Shown one piece after another: positions 28,421-37,389 of a stretch of 64,000 nt of DNA. Source of the stretch: Ensifer canadensis (GTDB lineage: Bacteria; Pseudomonadota; Alphaproteobacteria; Rhizobiales; Rhizobiaceae). The position numbers were made by a program, and so were the translations under genes. How positions within the stretch are numbered: the stretch's first letter is position 1; every line of letters starts with the position of its first letter. The stretch spans positions 496,001 to 560,000 of the forward strand of contig NZ_CP083371.1 of NCBI RefSeq assembly GCF_017488845.2. Reading direction: 5' to 3'. A model generated the notes under the pieces. That model was not told where the DNA came from. It made no database searches and saw only the letters and a list, made by a program, of their open reading frames with translations.

Positions 28421-29236
28421 TCAGGCTGTTTTGCGGTCGGACGGGCGGGCTTTGTTGTAAAGCCATTCCGTCAGCGGCAGGGCGACGAACATGCCGACAT
28501 AAAGGCCGGTCGCGTAGGTCAGGATGTTGCTGGCCGCTGCCAGCGCCAGGATGATGTCCTTCTGGTCCGGAACGACGGCGACGAGACCGCCGGTGCAGGC
28601 CGCAAGCATCGAGCCGGAGCCGACGCCGCAGGACATGGCAAGAGCGCGCACGTCGAAGATGCCGAGGCCGTGGACGAGCGGCGGCATGATCGCGAAGACG
28701 AATGTGCCGATGAGTGTGCCGGTGGCATAGACTCCCATGGCGCCGGCGCCTTCCGGCGAGTTGAGGCCGTATTTGTCGGCGATCAGCGCGATGTTGGGCT
28801 CGCGATCGATCGAATAGGTGGCGCCGACGGCTTCGCGGCCCATCTTCAATAGGAACACGGCGACCGGGAAGGCGATGAGGATCGTGCCGAGATTGCCGAG
28901 TTCCTGGAGCACGAGTGCCGGTCCGGCCTCGATGATCTTGGAGATCTGTGGTCCGACTGTTGTGCCGAACTTGGCAATGAAAGGCATGATCGCAACGGTG
29001 ATCATGGCGCCGGACAGCTTGACCGCATCCTTGGAAATGAACTTGGCGCTCGCCTTGAAAATGGCGGGATTGAGCATGATGCCGAGTGCGAAGGCATAAA
29101 GGATCGGCAGGAAGATCACGGTGCCGAGGCTGATCGACAGGCGTTGAATGCCGATCAGCTCGGAGACGATGACGATCGCGAGCACAAGGATGTGCAGATA
29201 GAGCCCGCCTGCGGCGGCTCCGGGTTTTCCGGTCAT
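28421..29236 (-). CDS. DUF3100-like integral membrane protein (putative transporter)
   Basis: A 271-residue protein with about eight hydrophobic segments, starting LYLHILVLAIVIVSELIGI. The stretches GIMLNPAIFKASAKFISKDAVKLSGAMI and SCGVGSGSMLAACTGGLVAVVPDQKD resemble what I recall of the DUF3100 family, whose genes often sit beside M20 amidohydrolases. An AGAGGAG site fits the ATG; the open frame continues upstream without family features. First gene of a four-gene operon with the small membrane protein, amidohydrolase and LysR regulator. Uptake of an N-acyl amino acid is the simplest guess for its role. Confidence 0.65.
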   Translation of the reverse strand: MTGKPGAAAGGLYLHILVLAIVIVSELIGIQRLSISLGTVIFLPILYAFALGIMLNPAIFKASAKFISKDAVKLSGAMITVAIMPFIAKFGTTVGPQISKIIEAGPALVLQELGNLGTILIAFPVAVFLLKMGREAVGATYSIDREPNIALIADKYGLNSPEGAGAMGVYATGTLIGTFVFAIMPPLVHGLGIFDVRALAMSCGVGSGSMLAACTGGLVAVVPDQKDIILALAAASNILTYATGLYVGMFVALPLTEWLYNKARPSDRKTA

Positions 29237-29699
29237 GATGTTCTCCTCTGGTTGGGGACCAGTTGTTGTTCTTTGCCCAAACTTAACACTATTGGCTGAG
29301 GGCAAATGCCGGCTAGCCGGTCGGCGAGCAACGAAGTGTTGCAGTTCCAGCAACAGGTCGCTGGGTTGAAGGCGGCTTCTGCAAAACCGCTCATCGCTTC
29401 TGTCATTTCATGGTCGCGGTCCTGCTTTGGCCGAGTGCGGATGCGAATCGAGCTTTCGCCTTGCCTTGCTTTTGCATGTGCCGCCTCGATGGCCAAGGAC
29501 ACATACGGCCAAGTGGGGACGAGCGGCACGGAAAGCGCCAACTTTCCCCAGCAATCCGGGCGATTGGCCCGGCCAGATCACACCTTGCGCAGGTTCACGA
29601 CAGAAATTCGAAAAACCCATCAAAAATCGCTGAAAACCCCCATTGAAATCGATTACATTTTCTGGCTTCATGGTTCTCGCAAGATTTTGGGAGGATCTT
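29237..29699. other. Divergent regulatory region without a gene
   Basis: This 463-base gap separates the DUF3100-like operon from the ribose-type importer. Near the DUF3100 side it holds a LysR-box-like ATTGG-N7-CAAAT (29291-29307), a perfect palindrome CCGGCTAGCCGG (29309-29320) and TGTTGC-N7-GCAACA (29337-29355). Near the importer it holds the LacI-type operator listed separately. Short open frames here show no protein features. Confidence 0.5.
29644..29657. promoter_or_regulatory. LacI-type operator before the ribose-type ABC importer operon
   Basis: TGAAATCGATTACA is a near-perfect palindrome with central ATCGAT and matches the general LacI/CcpA operator pattern TGNAANCGNTTNCA. It lies 43 bases before the binding-protein ATG, in an AT-rich stretch, and the fifth gene of the operon encodes a LacI-family protein. 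Confidence 0.65.
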
Positions 29700-30725
29700 A
29701 TGAAGAAGCTTATCGCCGTAGCACTCGGCACCGTCGCATCCATTGCCATCTCCGCCTCGCTCGCCAATGCCGAGACCTTCAAGATTGGTCTGTCCAATGG
29801 TTGGGTCGGCAGCGAGTGGCGCACGCAGATGATCGACGAGGCCAAGGCGGCCGCGGAAAAATGGAAGGAAAAGGGCGTCGACGTCGAAGTCAGCGTCCAG
29901 AGCGCCAATGTCGACGTGCCCGGGCAGATCGCCCATGTGCGCAATTTCATTGCCGAGGGCGTCAACGCCATCATCATCAACCCCAACAGCCCGACGGCCT
30001 TCGACCCGATCTTCGCGCAGGCGAAGGAAGCGGGCATTCTGGTGATCGCCACTGATGCCGAAGTCTCTTCGCCGGATGCCACCTATGTCGGCATCGACCA
30101 GACGGCATGGGGTGCGGCCGGTGCCAAGTGGCTTGCCGAAACGCTCGGTGGTAAGGGCAAGGTCGTGGCGATCAACGGCGTCGCAGGCCACCCGGCAAAC
30201 GAGATGCGGGTCGCCGGCTATAAGAGCGTCTTCAAGGACTATCCGGATATCCAAGTCGTCAACGAGGTCAACGCCAACTGGGATCAGGCGCAGGGCCAAC
30301 AGGCCATGCAGAACATCCTGGCGACCTATCCTGACGTCAACGGCGTCGTCGTGCAGGACGGCATGGCTGCCGGCGCCTGGAAGTCGATCATGGATGCCGG
30401 CAAGGCCAGCCAGATCGCAGCAACCGGCGAGATCCGCAAGGACTTCATCGATCTCTGGAGCAAGGATAAGCTGAACTCCGGCGCGACCGTCAATCCGCCC
30501 GGCGTCATGGCAAGCGCGCTCAATGTCGCCGTCCTCATGCTGCAGGGCAAGGAACTGAAGGAACCGGCAACGGCTGGCCAGTACAAGAACGCCATGTACC
30601 TGCCGATCCCGTTCATCGACTCCAAGAACCTGGCGGATGCCGCCAAGCAGGTCGACGGCAAGCCGGGCTACTACTCCTACACCAGCGCCCTTTCAATCGA
30701 AGACGCTGAAGCGCTCTTCAAGTAA
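29700..30725 (+). CDS. Ribose-type sugar ABC transporter periplasmic binding protein
   Basis: A 341-residue secreted protein. Residues 1-24 are a signal peptide ending ANA before ETFKIGLSNGWVGSEWRTQM. The fold is the RbsB/LacI-like periplasmic-binding type: GVNAIIINPNSPTAFDPIFAQA, VIATDAEVSSPDATYVGIDQ and GVVVQDGMAAGAW are its landmarks. GGGAGGA precedes the ATG. It is first in an operon with an RbsA-type ATPase, two RbsC-type permeases, a LacI regulator and a Gfo/Idh/MocA oxidoreductase. Ligand class (pentose, hexose, polyol) cannot be told from sequence. Confidence 0.85.
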   Translation: MKKLIAVALGTVASIAISASLANAETFKIGLSNGWVGSEWRTQMIDEAKAAAEKWKEKGVDVEVSVQSANVDVPGQIAHVRNFIAEGVNAIIINPNSPTAFDPIFAQAKEAGILVIATDAEVSSPDATYVGIDQTAWGAAGAKWLAETLGGKGKVVAINGVAGHPANEMRVAGYKSVFKDYPDIQVVNEVNANWDQAQGQQAMQNILATYPDVNGVVVQDGMAAGAWKSIMDAGKASQIAATGEIRKDFIDLWSKDKLNSGATVNPPGVMASALNVAVLMLQGKELKEPATAGQYKNAMYLPIPFIDSKNLADAAKQVDGKPGYYSYTSALSIEDAEALFK

Positions 30726-30735
30726 GCGCTCAAGA

Positions 30736-30761
30736 CCGGGCGGATCTCGTGGTCCGCCCGG
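30736..30761 (+). terminator. Intercistronic hairpin between binding-protein and ATPase genes
   Basis: CCGGGCGGA and TCCGCCCGG form a 9-bp perfect stem around an 8-base loop, with further outer pairing, directly after the binding-protein stop. There is no T-run, so it is more likely an attenuator or mRNA-stabilising hairpin that keeps binding-protein mRNA more abundant than the rest of the operon. Confidence 0.6.
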
Positions 30762-30792
30762 CGCTTCTGACCCGATCATACGGACGATCCTC

Positions 30793-32298
30793 ATGTCGAA
30801 ACTTAAGATGAACGGCGTAAGCAAGGCTTACGGCGCCACCCTGGCTTTGCGCCGCGGCGACCTTGAGATCGCCGCCGGCGAAGTCCATGTGCTCATGGGC
30901 TCGAACGGCTCGGGCAAGAGCACATTGTGCAAGATCATTGCCGGCAGCGTGCGCCCCGATGGCGGAGAGATCCTCATCGACGGTCGGCCGGTCACGATAT
31001 CAGGGCCGCAATCGGCCAGGGCGCAGGGCATCGGCATCTTCTACCAGGAGCTCAGCCTTGCCGGAAACCGCTCGGTCGAGGAGAATATCTGCCTTGCCAT
31101 GCTGCCGGTCAAAGCCGGAATCTTTATCGACCGTGCCGCCCTGAAGGCGCGCGCGGCGCGCTACATCGATCTTTTCTCCGGCGTTTCCGGTGATGGTTTT
31201 GCGGCCGAGACGCTCGTCGGCAATCTGCGCGCCGATCAGCGACAGCTTGTCGAGATCATGAAGGCACTGGCAAGTGAAGCCCCGATCCTGATCTTCGACG
31301 AGCCAACCTCGGCACTCGACAGGGCACAGGTCGACCGCTTCTTCGATATCCTGCGCGGGCTAAAGCGCGACGGCCGCGGCATCATTTTCATTTCGCACCG
31401 CATGGACGAGATCACCGCGATCGGTGATCGGGTGACGATCATTCGCGACGGTGAGACGATCAAGACGCTCAATCTGAACGAGACCGATCCTGCCGCGGTC
31501 ATCCGGCTGATGGTCGGCGGCGCCGGCGACATGCCGGCCTCGCAGTCCTCAGTGCCTGCCGTGGCAAGCTTTTCGGCCGGCGACGCCATGACCGTCGACA
31601 AGCTGTCGGGTGCCGGTTTCCGCAATGTCAGCTTCGAGGTCGCCAAGGGTGAGATCCTCGGTCTCGGCGGGCTTCACGGCCAGGGGCAATCGGCGGTGTT
31701 GCGGGCGATTTTCGGCGCCGGCTCCACAACTGCGGGCGAAATCCGCATCGGCGGCGATCGTCTCGATGCGAGAAGCCCGCGCGACGCCATCCGGCGCGGT
31801 TGCGCCTATGTCTCGGGTGACCGCGGTCGCGACGGCGTCATTGCCGGCAGACCGATCATCGAGAATGTGACGCCCATCCATTACCTGCGTGATCGGCTGA
31901 TGATTGCACGTCCGTCAACGCTCAAGGAAAAGGCGATGCCGGCGCTTGAGGCGATGCATACGAAGTTCGCGAGTCTCCTGCATCCGATCAACTCGCTTTC
32001 CGGCGGCAACCAGCAAAAGGTGATCATCGCCCGCTGGCTGATCGATCGGCCGGATGTGCTGCTGCTGGACGACCCCACCAAGGGCATCGACCTCTCGGCC
32101 AAGGCCGATCTCTTTGCCCTCATTCGCCAACTGGCAGGCGAGGGGCTCGGCATCCTGCTCTATTCCTCGGAGGACGCCGAATTGCTCGGGAATGCCAACC
32201 GCATCCTCGTCTTCAACGGCGGGTCGGTCACTCGCGAGCTCACCGGCGAGGATCGCACCCGCTACAATCTTTACCAGGCTGCATACGAGGCCGCGTGA
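30793..32298 (+). CDS. Ribose-type sugar ABC transporter ATP-binding protein (double domain)
   Basis: A 501-residue RbsA-like protein with two ATPase domains. The first has GSNGSGKST, the degenerate signature NLRADQRQLVEIMKAL and ILIFDEPTSALD. The second has a degenerate Walker A (GLHGQGQSAVLRAIFG), LSGGNQQKVIIARWL and VLLLDDPTKGID. This intact/degenerate pairing is usual for the family. The ATG has only a weak ribosome-binding site, so expression may rely on the upstream gene. The stop overlaps the ATG of the first permease by one base. Confidence 0.88.
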   Translation: MSKLKMNGVSKAYGATLALRRGDLEIAAGEVHVLMGSNGSGKSTLCKIIAGSVRPDGGEILIDGRPVTISGPQSARAQGIGIFYQELSLAGNRSVEENICLAMLPVKAGIFIDRAALKARAARYIDLFSGVSGDGFAAETLVGNLRADQRQLVEIMKALASEAPILIFDEPTSALDRAQVDRFFDILRGLKRDGRGIIFISHRMDEITAIGDRVTIIRDGETIKTLNLNETDPAAVIRLMVGGAGDMPASQSSVPAVASFSAGDAMTVDKLSGAGFRNVSFEVAKGEILGLGGLHGQGQSAVLRAIFGAGSTTAGEIRIGGDRLDARSPRDAIRRGCAYVSGDRGRDGVIAGRPIIENVTPIHYLRDRLMIARPSTLKEKAMPALEAMHTKFASLLHPINSLSGGNQQKVIIARWLIDRPDVLLLDDPTKGIDLSAKADLFALIRQLAGEGLGILLYSSEDAELLGNANRILVFNGGSVTRELTGEDRTRYNLYQAAYEAA

Positions 32299-33290
32299 TG
32301 ACACCGACCACGACAGAAATTCGACCTTCCCGCGCCGGTGGGCTAAAACTCTGGCTCGAGCGCTATCCGTTCCTGCCGGCGCTGGTCATTGTCGTCGCGC
32401 TTCTGGCGTTGAACGGCGTGTTCTCGCCCAACAGCTTGAGCTACCGCTCGCTGACGGGGCTGCTCAGCACCTATATGGCGCTGATCATGCTGGCGATCGC
32501 CCAGACCTATGTCGTTTCCGCAGGGGATATTGACCTGTCGGCCGGTGCGACGCTGTCACTCGTCAATGTCGCCATTGTCGTTTTGATGGAAAAATGGGGT
32601 GGTGGCGCCGGCGCCGTCATCGGTGCCTTGATCTGTGGCATTCTGCTCGGGCTCGTCTGTGGGGTTATCAACGGCATCGTCGTTGCAGCGCTCAGGCTGC
32701 AGGCGATCGTCGCTACCTTTGCGACCAGTATCTTCTTCACCGGCGTTGCGCTCTATGTCATGCCAGTGGCCGGCACGCCGGCGCCGGCGCTGTTCTGGCG
32801 GACCTATGGCGGGCGGTTGCTCGGTCTTCCCTTCGTCTTCTATGTGCTTGCAGCACTCGCTGTTCTGCTCTTCCTTTTGTCGCGCACCCGCCTCGTCACC
32901 CAGCTTCTGGCCGTCGGTGACGACCAGCAGGCGGCCTACCAGACCGGTCTTCCCGTGGTCCTGGTCCGCATCAAGGGTTATGCGCTCTGCGGCCTGTTTT
33001 CGGCGCTCGCAGCGTTCTGCCTGACCGGCGACACCGCCAGCGGCGATCCGCTCGTCGGTGGCAAGATGACGCTCTATAGCGTCGCGGCCGTCGTGCTCGG
33101 GGGCAGCGCGCTTGCCGGCGGCTGGACGACCGTGGTCGGTTCTCTGCTCGGCGCGCTGACGATCGGTCTCGTCAACTCGCTCGTCTTCTTCATGGGCACG
33201 CCGTCGGAGTGGCAGAACTTCGTTCAAGGTCTCGCCATCCTCCTCGTCTTGATGGCAGGCGTGCTTGCCGGCCGGAGGGCACGCGCATGA
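32298..33290 (+). CDS. Ribose-type sugar ABC transporter permease
   Basis: A 330-residue inner-membrane protein of the RbsC/BPD_transp_2 family with eight to ten hydrophobic segments. AQTYVVSAGDIDLSAGATLSLVNV is the characteristic cytoplasmic motif near residue 70, and VAAVVLGGSALAGGWTTVVGSLLGAL is the conserved C-terminal motif. The N-terminus is cytoplasmic and about 20 residues long. It overlaps the ATPase gene by one base and the next permease gene by four, so the two permeases are made together and probably form a heterodimer. Confidence 0.87.
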   Translation: MTPTTTEIRPSRAGGLKLWLERYPFLPALVIVVALLALNGVFSPNSLSYRSLTGLLSTYMALIMLAIAQTYVVSAGDIDLSAGATLSLVNVAIVVLMEKWGGGAGAVIGALICGILLGLVCGVINGIVVAALRLQAIVATFATSIFFTGVALYVMPVAGTPAPALFWRTYGGRLLGLPFVFYVLAALAVLLFLLSRTRLVTQLLAVGDDQQAAYQTGLPVVLVRIKGYALCGLFSALAAFCLTGDTASGDPLVGGKMTLYSVAAVVLGGSALAGGWTTVVGSLLGALTIGLVNSLVFFMGTPSEWQNFVQGLAILLVLMAGVLAGRRARA

Positions 33291-34243
33291 ACGCCGTTAT
33301 TTCCTTCCTCAAGAAGCCGCTGGTCATCGCGCTGCTTTTGATCGTGGCACTTCTCTATCTTGGCGAAAGCCTGTCACCGGGCTTTGCCTCGGCCGACCAG
33401 ATCCTGCGCTTGCTGATTGTCGCCTCGCTGCTCGGCATTGTTGCGGCCGGCCAGAACGTCGTCATTCTCGGCGGCCGCGAAGGCATCGATCTCTCGGTCG
33501 GCGGCGTCGTTTCGCTTTCGGCGATCATTGCCGGCAATGTCATGAACGGCGCCGACGGCGGCATCCTGCCGGCGATCCTTGCCTGCGTGGCGACCGGGGC
33601 TTTCTTCGGCCTCCTGAACGGGCTGGGTGTCACGCTGCTGCGTATCCCGCCGCTGGTCATGACGCTCGGCATGCTCGGCGTGCTCCAGGGCCTGCTGGTC
33701 GTCATCCGCAACGGCATTCCCTCCGGCCGCGCGGCACCCGGTCTTTCCGCCTTCGTCACCCAGCCGCTGGTGTTCGGCATTCCCGGCATCATCTGGCTCT
33801 GGATCGCCGTCGGCCTGTTTATGGCCTTCATGCTCAACCGCACCGTCTTCGGGCATCGCATTTATGCGATCGGTTCCAACGAACATGCGGCCTATATGGC
33901 CGGCGTGCCGGTCCGCCGCATGCGCATCGGCCTGTTCATGATCTCCGGCATGTTCGCGGCGATCGCAGGCCTCTGCCTGCTTGGCTATTCCGGCTCGTCC
34001 TTCGCCAATGTCGGCGAGCAATACATGCTGTCCTCGATCATCGCGGTCGTCTTTGGCGGTACGTCGCTTGCCGGCGGCAAGGGCGGATACACCGGCACCA
34101 TGGCAGGCGCGCTGTTGCTGGTGATCCTCCAGGGCATCCTGACTACCGTCAACATCGATGAATCCGGCCGTCAGATGGTGTTCGGCGCGACATTGCTGCT
34201 CTTGATGCTGTTTTACGGCCGCGGAAAGGCGATGCGGACATGA
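33287..34243 (+). CDS. Ribose-type sugar ABC transporter permease, second subunit
   Basis: A 318-residue RbsC-like permease. GREGIDLSVGGVVSLSAIIAGNV and the C-terminal IIAVVFGGTSLAGGKGGYTGTMAGALLL correspond to the family's two landmark motifs; HRIYAIGSNEHAAYMAGVPV is the cytoplasmic ATPase-docking loop. The ATG overlaps the first permease's TGA, and its own TGA overlaps the LacI gene's ATG. Two distinct permease genes instead of one is the less common version of this transporter type. Confidence 0.87.
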   Translation: MNAVISFLKKPLVIALLLIVALLYLGESLSPGFASADQILRLLIVASLLGIVAAGQNVVILGGREGIDLSVGGVVSLSAIIAGNVMNGADGGILPAILACVATGAFFGLLNGLGVTLLRIPPLVMTLGMLGVLQGLLVVIRNGIPSGRAAPGLSAFVTQPLVFGIPGIIWLWIAVGLFMAFMLNRTVFGHRIYAIGSNEHAAYMAGVPVRRMRIGLFMISGMFAAIAGLCLLGYSGSSFANVGEQYMLSSIIAVVFGGTSLAGGKGGYTGTMAGALLLVILQGILTTVNIDESGRQMVFGATLLLLMLFYGRGKAMRT

Positions 34244-35265
34244 GCGATCACAGGCCGAAGATCAAGGATATTGCCGAGCGTGCCGGCGTTTCCGTTGCCA
34301 CCGTGTCGCGGGCGCTCAGCGATTCCGGCCTGGTGACGGCGGAAACGCGCCAGCGCATCCATGCGCTTGCCCGCGAACTCAACTACCGGCCGAACGTCAG
34401 CGCCCGCAACCTGCGCACCCGCAAGTCGATGTCGGTGCTCTTGGTCGTGCGCGACGTCGGCAACCCGTTCTATCTCGACATTCTGAAAGGCGTCGAGGCG
34501 ACGGCGCGCGAGGCCGGCTACTCCGTGCTCATGGGCAACACCGAGAACGATCCGGATCGCGAGACGGAGTATTTCAACATGCTGCGCGATGGCCATGCCG
34601 ACGGCATGATCCTGATGACCGGCAAGCTGCCGCCGGCAGGGCATGATGCTGGTCTCGACCTGGCGCATCTGCCCGTCGTCGTCGCGCTGGAAATGATCGA
34701 CGACTCGGGGCTGCCGCATGTGCAGGTCGACAACCTTGCCGCCGCCAGGGCTGCGGTCGAGCATCTGATCTCGCTTGGTCACCGCAAGATCGCCCACATC
34801 GCCGGGCCGCTGCCCGAAGTGATGGCCATTCACCGCCGAGACGGTTATCGCGCCGCGATGCACGAGGCCGGCCTTGCGATCCCTGACGGCTACGAGGCTC
34901 GGGGCGATTACCTGCTTGAAACCGGCCAGCTCTGCTGCGGCCAATTGTTTGCCTTGGCCGAGCCGCCGACGGCGATATTCGCCGCCAACGACGAAATGGC
35001 CTATGGCGCCATTCACGAGTTGCGTCGCCTCGGCCGTGATGTGCCTGGTGATGTTTCCGTCGTCGGCTTCGACGACCTCTATCTGAGCAAGGCTTTCTAT
35101 CCGCCGCTGACCACGGTCAACCAGCCGCGCGCCGACATCGGCAGAACGGCGATGTCGCTGCTGCTTCGTATGCTTTCCGGCGAGGAGGTGGCGCATGCGC
35201 CGCCCATAGTGCTGCCGACGACCCTGAGCATTCGGGCCAGCACCACCGCGCCACGTCACTCATAA
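34240..35265 (+). CDS. LacI-family transcriptional regulator
   Basis: A 341-residue repressor. The DNA-binding head KIKDIAERAGVSVATVSRALSD followed by the hinge helix RELNYRPNVSARNLRTRKS is classic LacI/GalR. The core domain binds a sugar-type effector; SVVGFDDLYLSKAFYPPLTTVNQPR and GRTAMSLLLRML are the usual C-terminal signatures. It is translationally coupled to the second permease gene (ATGA). Its likely operator is the TGAAATCGATTACA palindrome before the binding-protein gene, making this a self-regulated uptake operon. Confidence 0.9.
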   Translation: MSDHRPKIKDIAERAGVSVATVSRALSDSGLVTAETRQRIHALARELNYRPNVSARNLRTRKSMSVLLVVRDVGNPFYLDILKGVEATAREAGYSVLMGNTENDPDRETEYFNMLRDGHADGMILMTGKLPPAGHDAGLDLAHLPVVVALEMIDDSGLPHVQVDNLAAARAAVEHLISLGHRKIAHIAGPLPEVMAIHRRDGYRAAMHEAGLAIPDGYEARGDYLLETGQLCCGQLFALAEPPTAIFAANDEMAYGAIHELRRLGRDVPGDVSVVGFDDLYLSKAFYPPLTTVNQPRADIGRTAMSLLLRMLSGEEVAHAPPIVLPTTLSIRASTTAPRHS

Positions 35266-35268
35266 GGC

Positions 35269-35314
35269 GAGCATGATGTCGACCGAAACCGCTTACACTT
35301 TCGGCATCATGCTC
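35269..35314. repeat. Palindromic repeat of a second family after the LacI gene
   Basis: GAGCATGATG at the left end and CATCATGCTC at the right end are perfect inverted repeats, with AAACCGCTTACACTTTCGG inside. It starts three bases after the LacI stop codon and lies 25 bases before the next gene. The general form (GAGCATGATGTC...CATCATGCTC with an inner GAAAACCGCT-like core) is widespread in rhizobial genomes as I recall. Confidence 0.6.
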
Positions 35315-35339
35315 CGGCCGAAAAATCTGGGAGAAGAAA

Positions 35340-36584
35340 ATGACACAGCTACCGAAGCACACGCTGCGCGTGGGTTTCGTCGGAACGGGCTTCATCGCCC
35401 ATTTCCACCTGAAATCGATGATCGGCGTGCGCAATGTCGAAGTGACGGGCGTCTTCAGCCGCAAGGCGGAAAACCGCGAAAAATTTGCGAAGGAAGTCGA
35501 AACGCTCGGGCTCGGCTCCTGCCGCACGCATGAGAGCCTGGAAGCGCTGCTGTCAGCCGACGACGTCGACGCGATCTGGATCCTGTCGCCGAACTATACG
35601 CGCCTCGACGTGATGCGCGCCCTGCACGGGGCGATCAAGTCAGGCCGCAGCAAGGTCTTTGCGGTCGCCTGTGAGAAGCCCTTGGCGCGCACGGTGGCGG
35701 AAGCCCGCGAGATGCTGACGCTGGCCGAAGATGCCGGCCTCAATCATGGCTATCTCGAAAATCAGGTGTTCTGCACGCCGGTGTTGCGCGGCAAGGAAAT
35801 CATCTGGCGTCGCGCCGCCTCCACCACCGGCAGACCCTATCTTGCGCGGGCGGCAGAGGAACATTCCGGTCCGCACGAGCCCTGGTTCTGGCAGGGCGAC
35901 AAGCAGGGCGGCGGTGTTCTCTCCGACATGATGTGCCACAGCGTCGAGGTGGCGCGCTATCTCTTGACCGCGCCCGGTGCGCCGCGCAATTCACTGAAGA
36001 TCAAGTCGGTCAACGGCACCGTCGCCAACCTGAAATGGACACGTCCCAACTATGCCGAACAGCTGCGCAAGCGCTTCGGCAACGATGTGGACTATCGCAA
36101 CCGCCCTTCGGAGGATTTTGCGCGCGCGACGGTGACACTCGAGGATCAGGACGGCAACGAACTGATGATCGAAGCGACGACCTCCTGGGCCTATGTCGGC
36201 GCCGGCCTGCGCATCCAGCTCGAATTGCTCGGACCGGAATATGCGCTCGAATACAATTCGCTGAGCACGGGCTTGAAGATCTTCATGTCTCGCGAAGTCA
36301 CGGGGTCGGAAGGCGAGGATCTGGTCGAAAAGCAGAATGCCGAGCAGGGGCTGATGCCGGTGCTCGAGGACGAGGCTGGCGTCTACGGGTATACCGACGA
36401 AAACCGCCACATGGTCGAATGCTTCCGCAAGGGCCAGAAGCCGCTCGAAACTTTCGAGGACGGTCTGGCCGTGGTCGAGATGCTGATGGGGCTTTATCGC
36501 TCCGCAGAGATCAACGCCACCTTGCAGTTCCCCGCGCCGGAACTCGAACATTACGTGCCCGTGGTCGCGCGCAAGGGCGCTTGA
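35340..36584 (+). CDS. Gfo/Idh/MocA-family oxidoreductase
   Basis: A 414-residue NAD(P)-dependent sugar or polyol oxidoreductase. The Rossmann loop VGFVGTGFIAHFH is at residues 11-23, and CEKPLARTVAEA with its catalytic-loop lysine is near 107. The C-terminal domain (about 125-380) is the family's open beta-sheet with GGGVLSDMMCHSVEVARYLL. GGGAGAAG precedes the ATG. It follows the LacI gene after a short repeat and probably oxidises the sugar brought in by the upstream importer. Confidence 0.85.
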   Translation: MTQLPKHTLRVGFVGTGFIAHFHLKSMIGVRNVEVTGVFSRKAENREKFAKEVETLGLGSCRTHESLEALLSADDVDAIWILSPNYTRLDVMRALHGAIKSGRSKVFAVACEKPLARTVAEAREMLTLAEDAGLNHGYLENQVFCTPVLRGKEIIWRRAASTTGRPYLARAAEEHSGPHEPWFWQGDKQGGGVLSDMMCHSVEVARYLLTAPGAPRNSLKIKSVNGTVANLKWTRPNYAEQLRKRFGNDVDYRNRPSEDFARATVTLEDQDGNELMIEATTSWAYVGAGLRIQLELLGPEYALEYNSLSTGLKIFMSREVTGSEGEDLVEKQNAEQGLMPVLEDEAGVYGYTDENRHMVECFRKGQKPLETFEDGLAVVEMLMGLYRSAEINATLQFPAPELEHYVPVVARKGA

Positions 36585-36666
36585 TACGGATCGGCTGAGG
36601 CTGGCTGGCGGGGAGCACCCCCCGTCGTCTCGATGAGCCAGGCCTCCCAGCTTGGGCGTCTTCTCG

Positions 36667-37137
36667 TTAATGCGAGGAGATGTCCACCGGATCTTCGTCC
36701 ATGGCGCGCCCGGTCATCTCGTCGATCTCGATGACAAAGAACAGATGTGGAGACGTTCCGACGACACCCTGCTCCGCCGGCTTCAAACCGCCCGGTTCCC
36801 ACCAGTTGGTGCGCTTCTCCAGCAGCGACCATGCCTGCAGGCGCTCTTGATGCCCTTGCTCCGTATCCGGCAACTCCCGATACCTGCCGTAGATGACCGC
36901 GCTTTTCCAACTTCCCCTGTCAGAGAACTCGTCGATCTGGACACAGACACGAGGATTTGAGCGCATCCAGTCGACTTTCTGTCCGGGCATGGAGAAGCCG
37001 TATAGCCGGTTCGCGGCAGAGGCGTACTGGATGGGGACGATGTAGGGCTGGTCATCCCTGGCACAGGCCAGCCGACCGATATGGTGCGAGGAGATGAGGG
37101 CGATACATTCCTCACGCGACAATTCCCTGACGAACAT
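36667..37137 (-). CDS. Pyridoxamine 5'-phosphate oxidase-like flavin-binding protein
   Basis: A 156-residue split-barrel protein. LSREECIALISSHHIGRLACARDDQPYIVPIQYA, in pattern, is the opening of the PPOX/nitroimidazole-resistance-like FMN-binding group, followed by MPGQKVDWMRSNPRVCVQIDEF. A GGAGGAAG site precedes the ATG. Members bind FMN, F420 or haem and have varied or unknown reactions. It is a single gene converging with the oxidoreductase gene. Confidence 0.8.
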   Translation of the reverse strand: MFVRELSREECIALISSHHIGRLACARDDQPYIVPIQYASAANRLYGFSMPGQKVDWMRSNPRVCVQIDEFSDRGSWKSAVIYGRYRELPDTEQGHQERLQAWSLLEKRTNWWEPGGLKPAEQGVVGTSPHLFFVIEIDEMTGRAMDEDPVDISSH

Positions 37138-37389
37138 AATTCGCTTCCTCCAACGGTGAACCGTAGCCCAAGACTGCCGGCATTTCGCGGTCCACTACAT
37201 TGATATGGCGCACGGCGTGAACATTGACAGGCGCGCTGGCCGAAGTGCGCGCAACTACCTCGTCCGATCAACAAATTGAAACGGGCCGTGCTTCGGGCGG
37301 GAATAAACCGCGTGCAGCACCGTTAGGCCCTCATCGAGACATCATGACGGTCGGTTGTCGCGCGGGAGTTTTCACCGCGAGCCGGTCAG

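Noticed and set aside
29306..30055. 249-codon frame running from the intergenic region into the binding-protein gene
   Set aside because: It overlaps the clearly real binding-protein gene in another frame, and its product becomes an arginine-rich out-of-frame translation.
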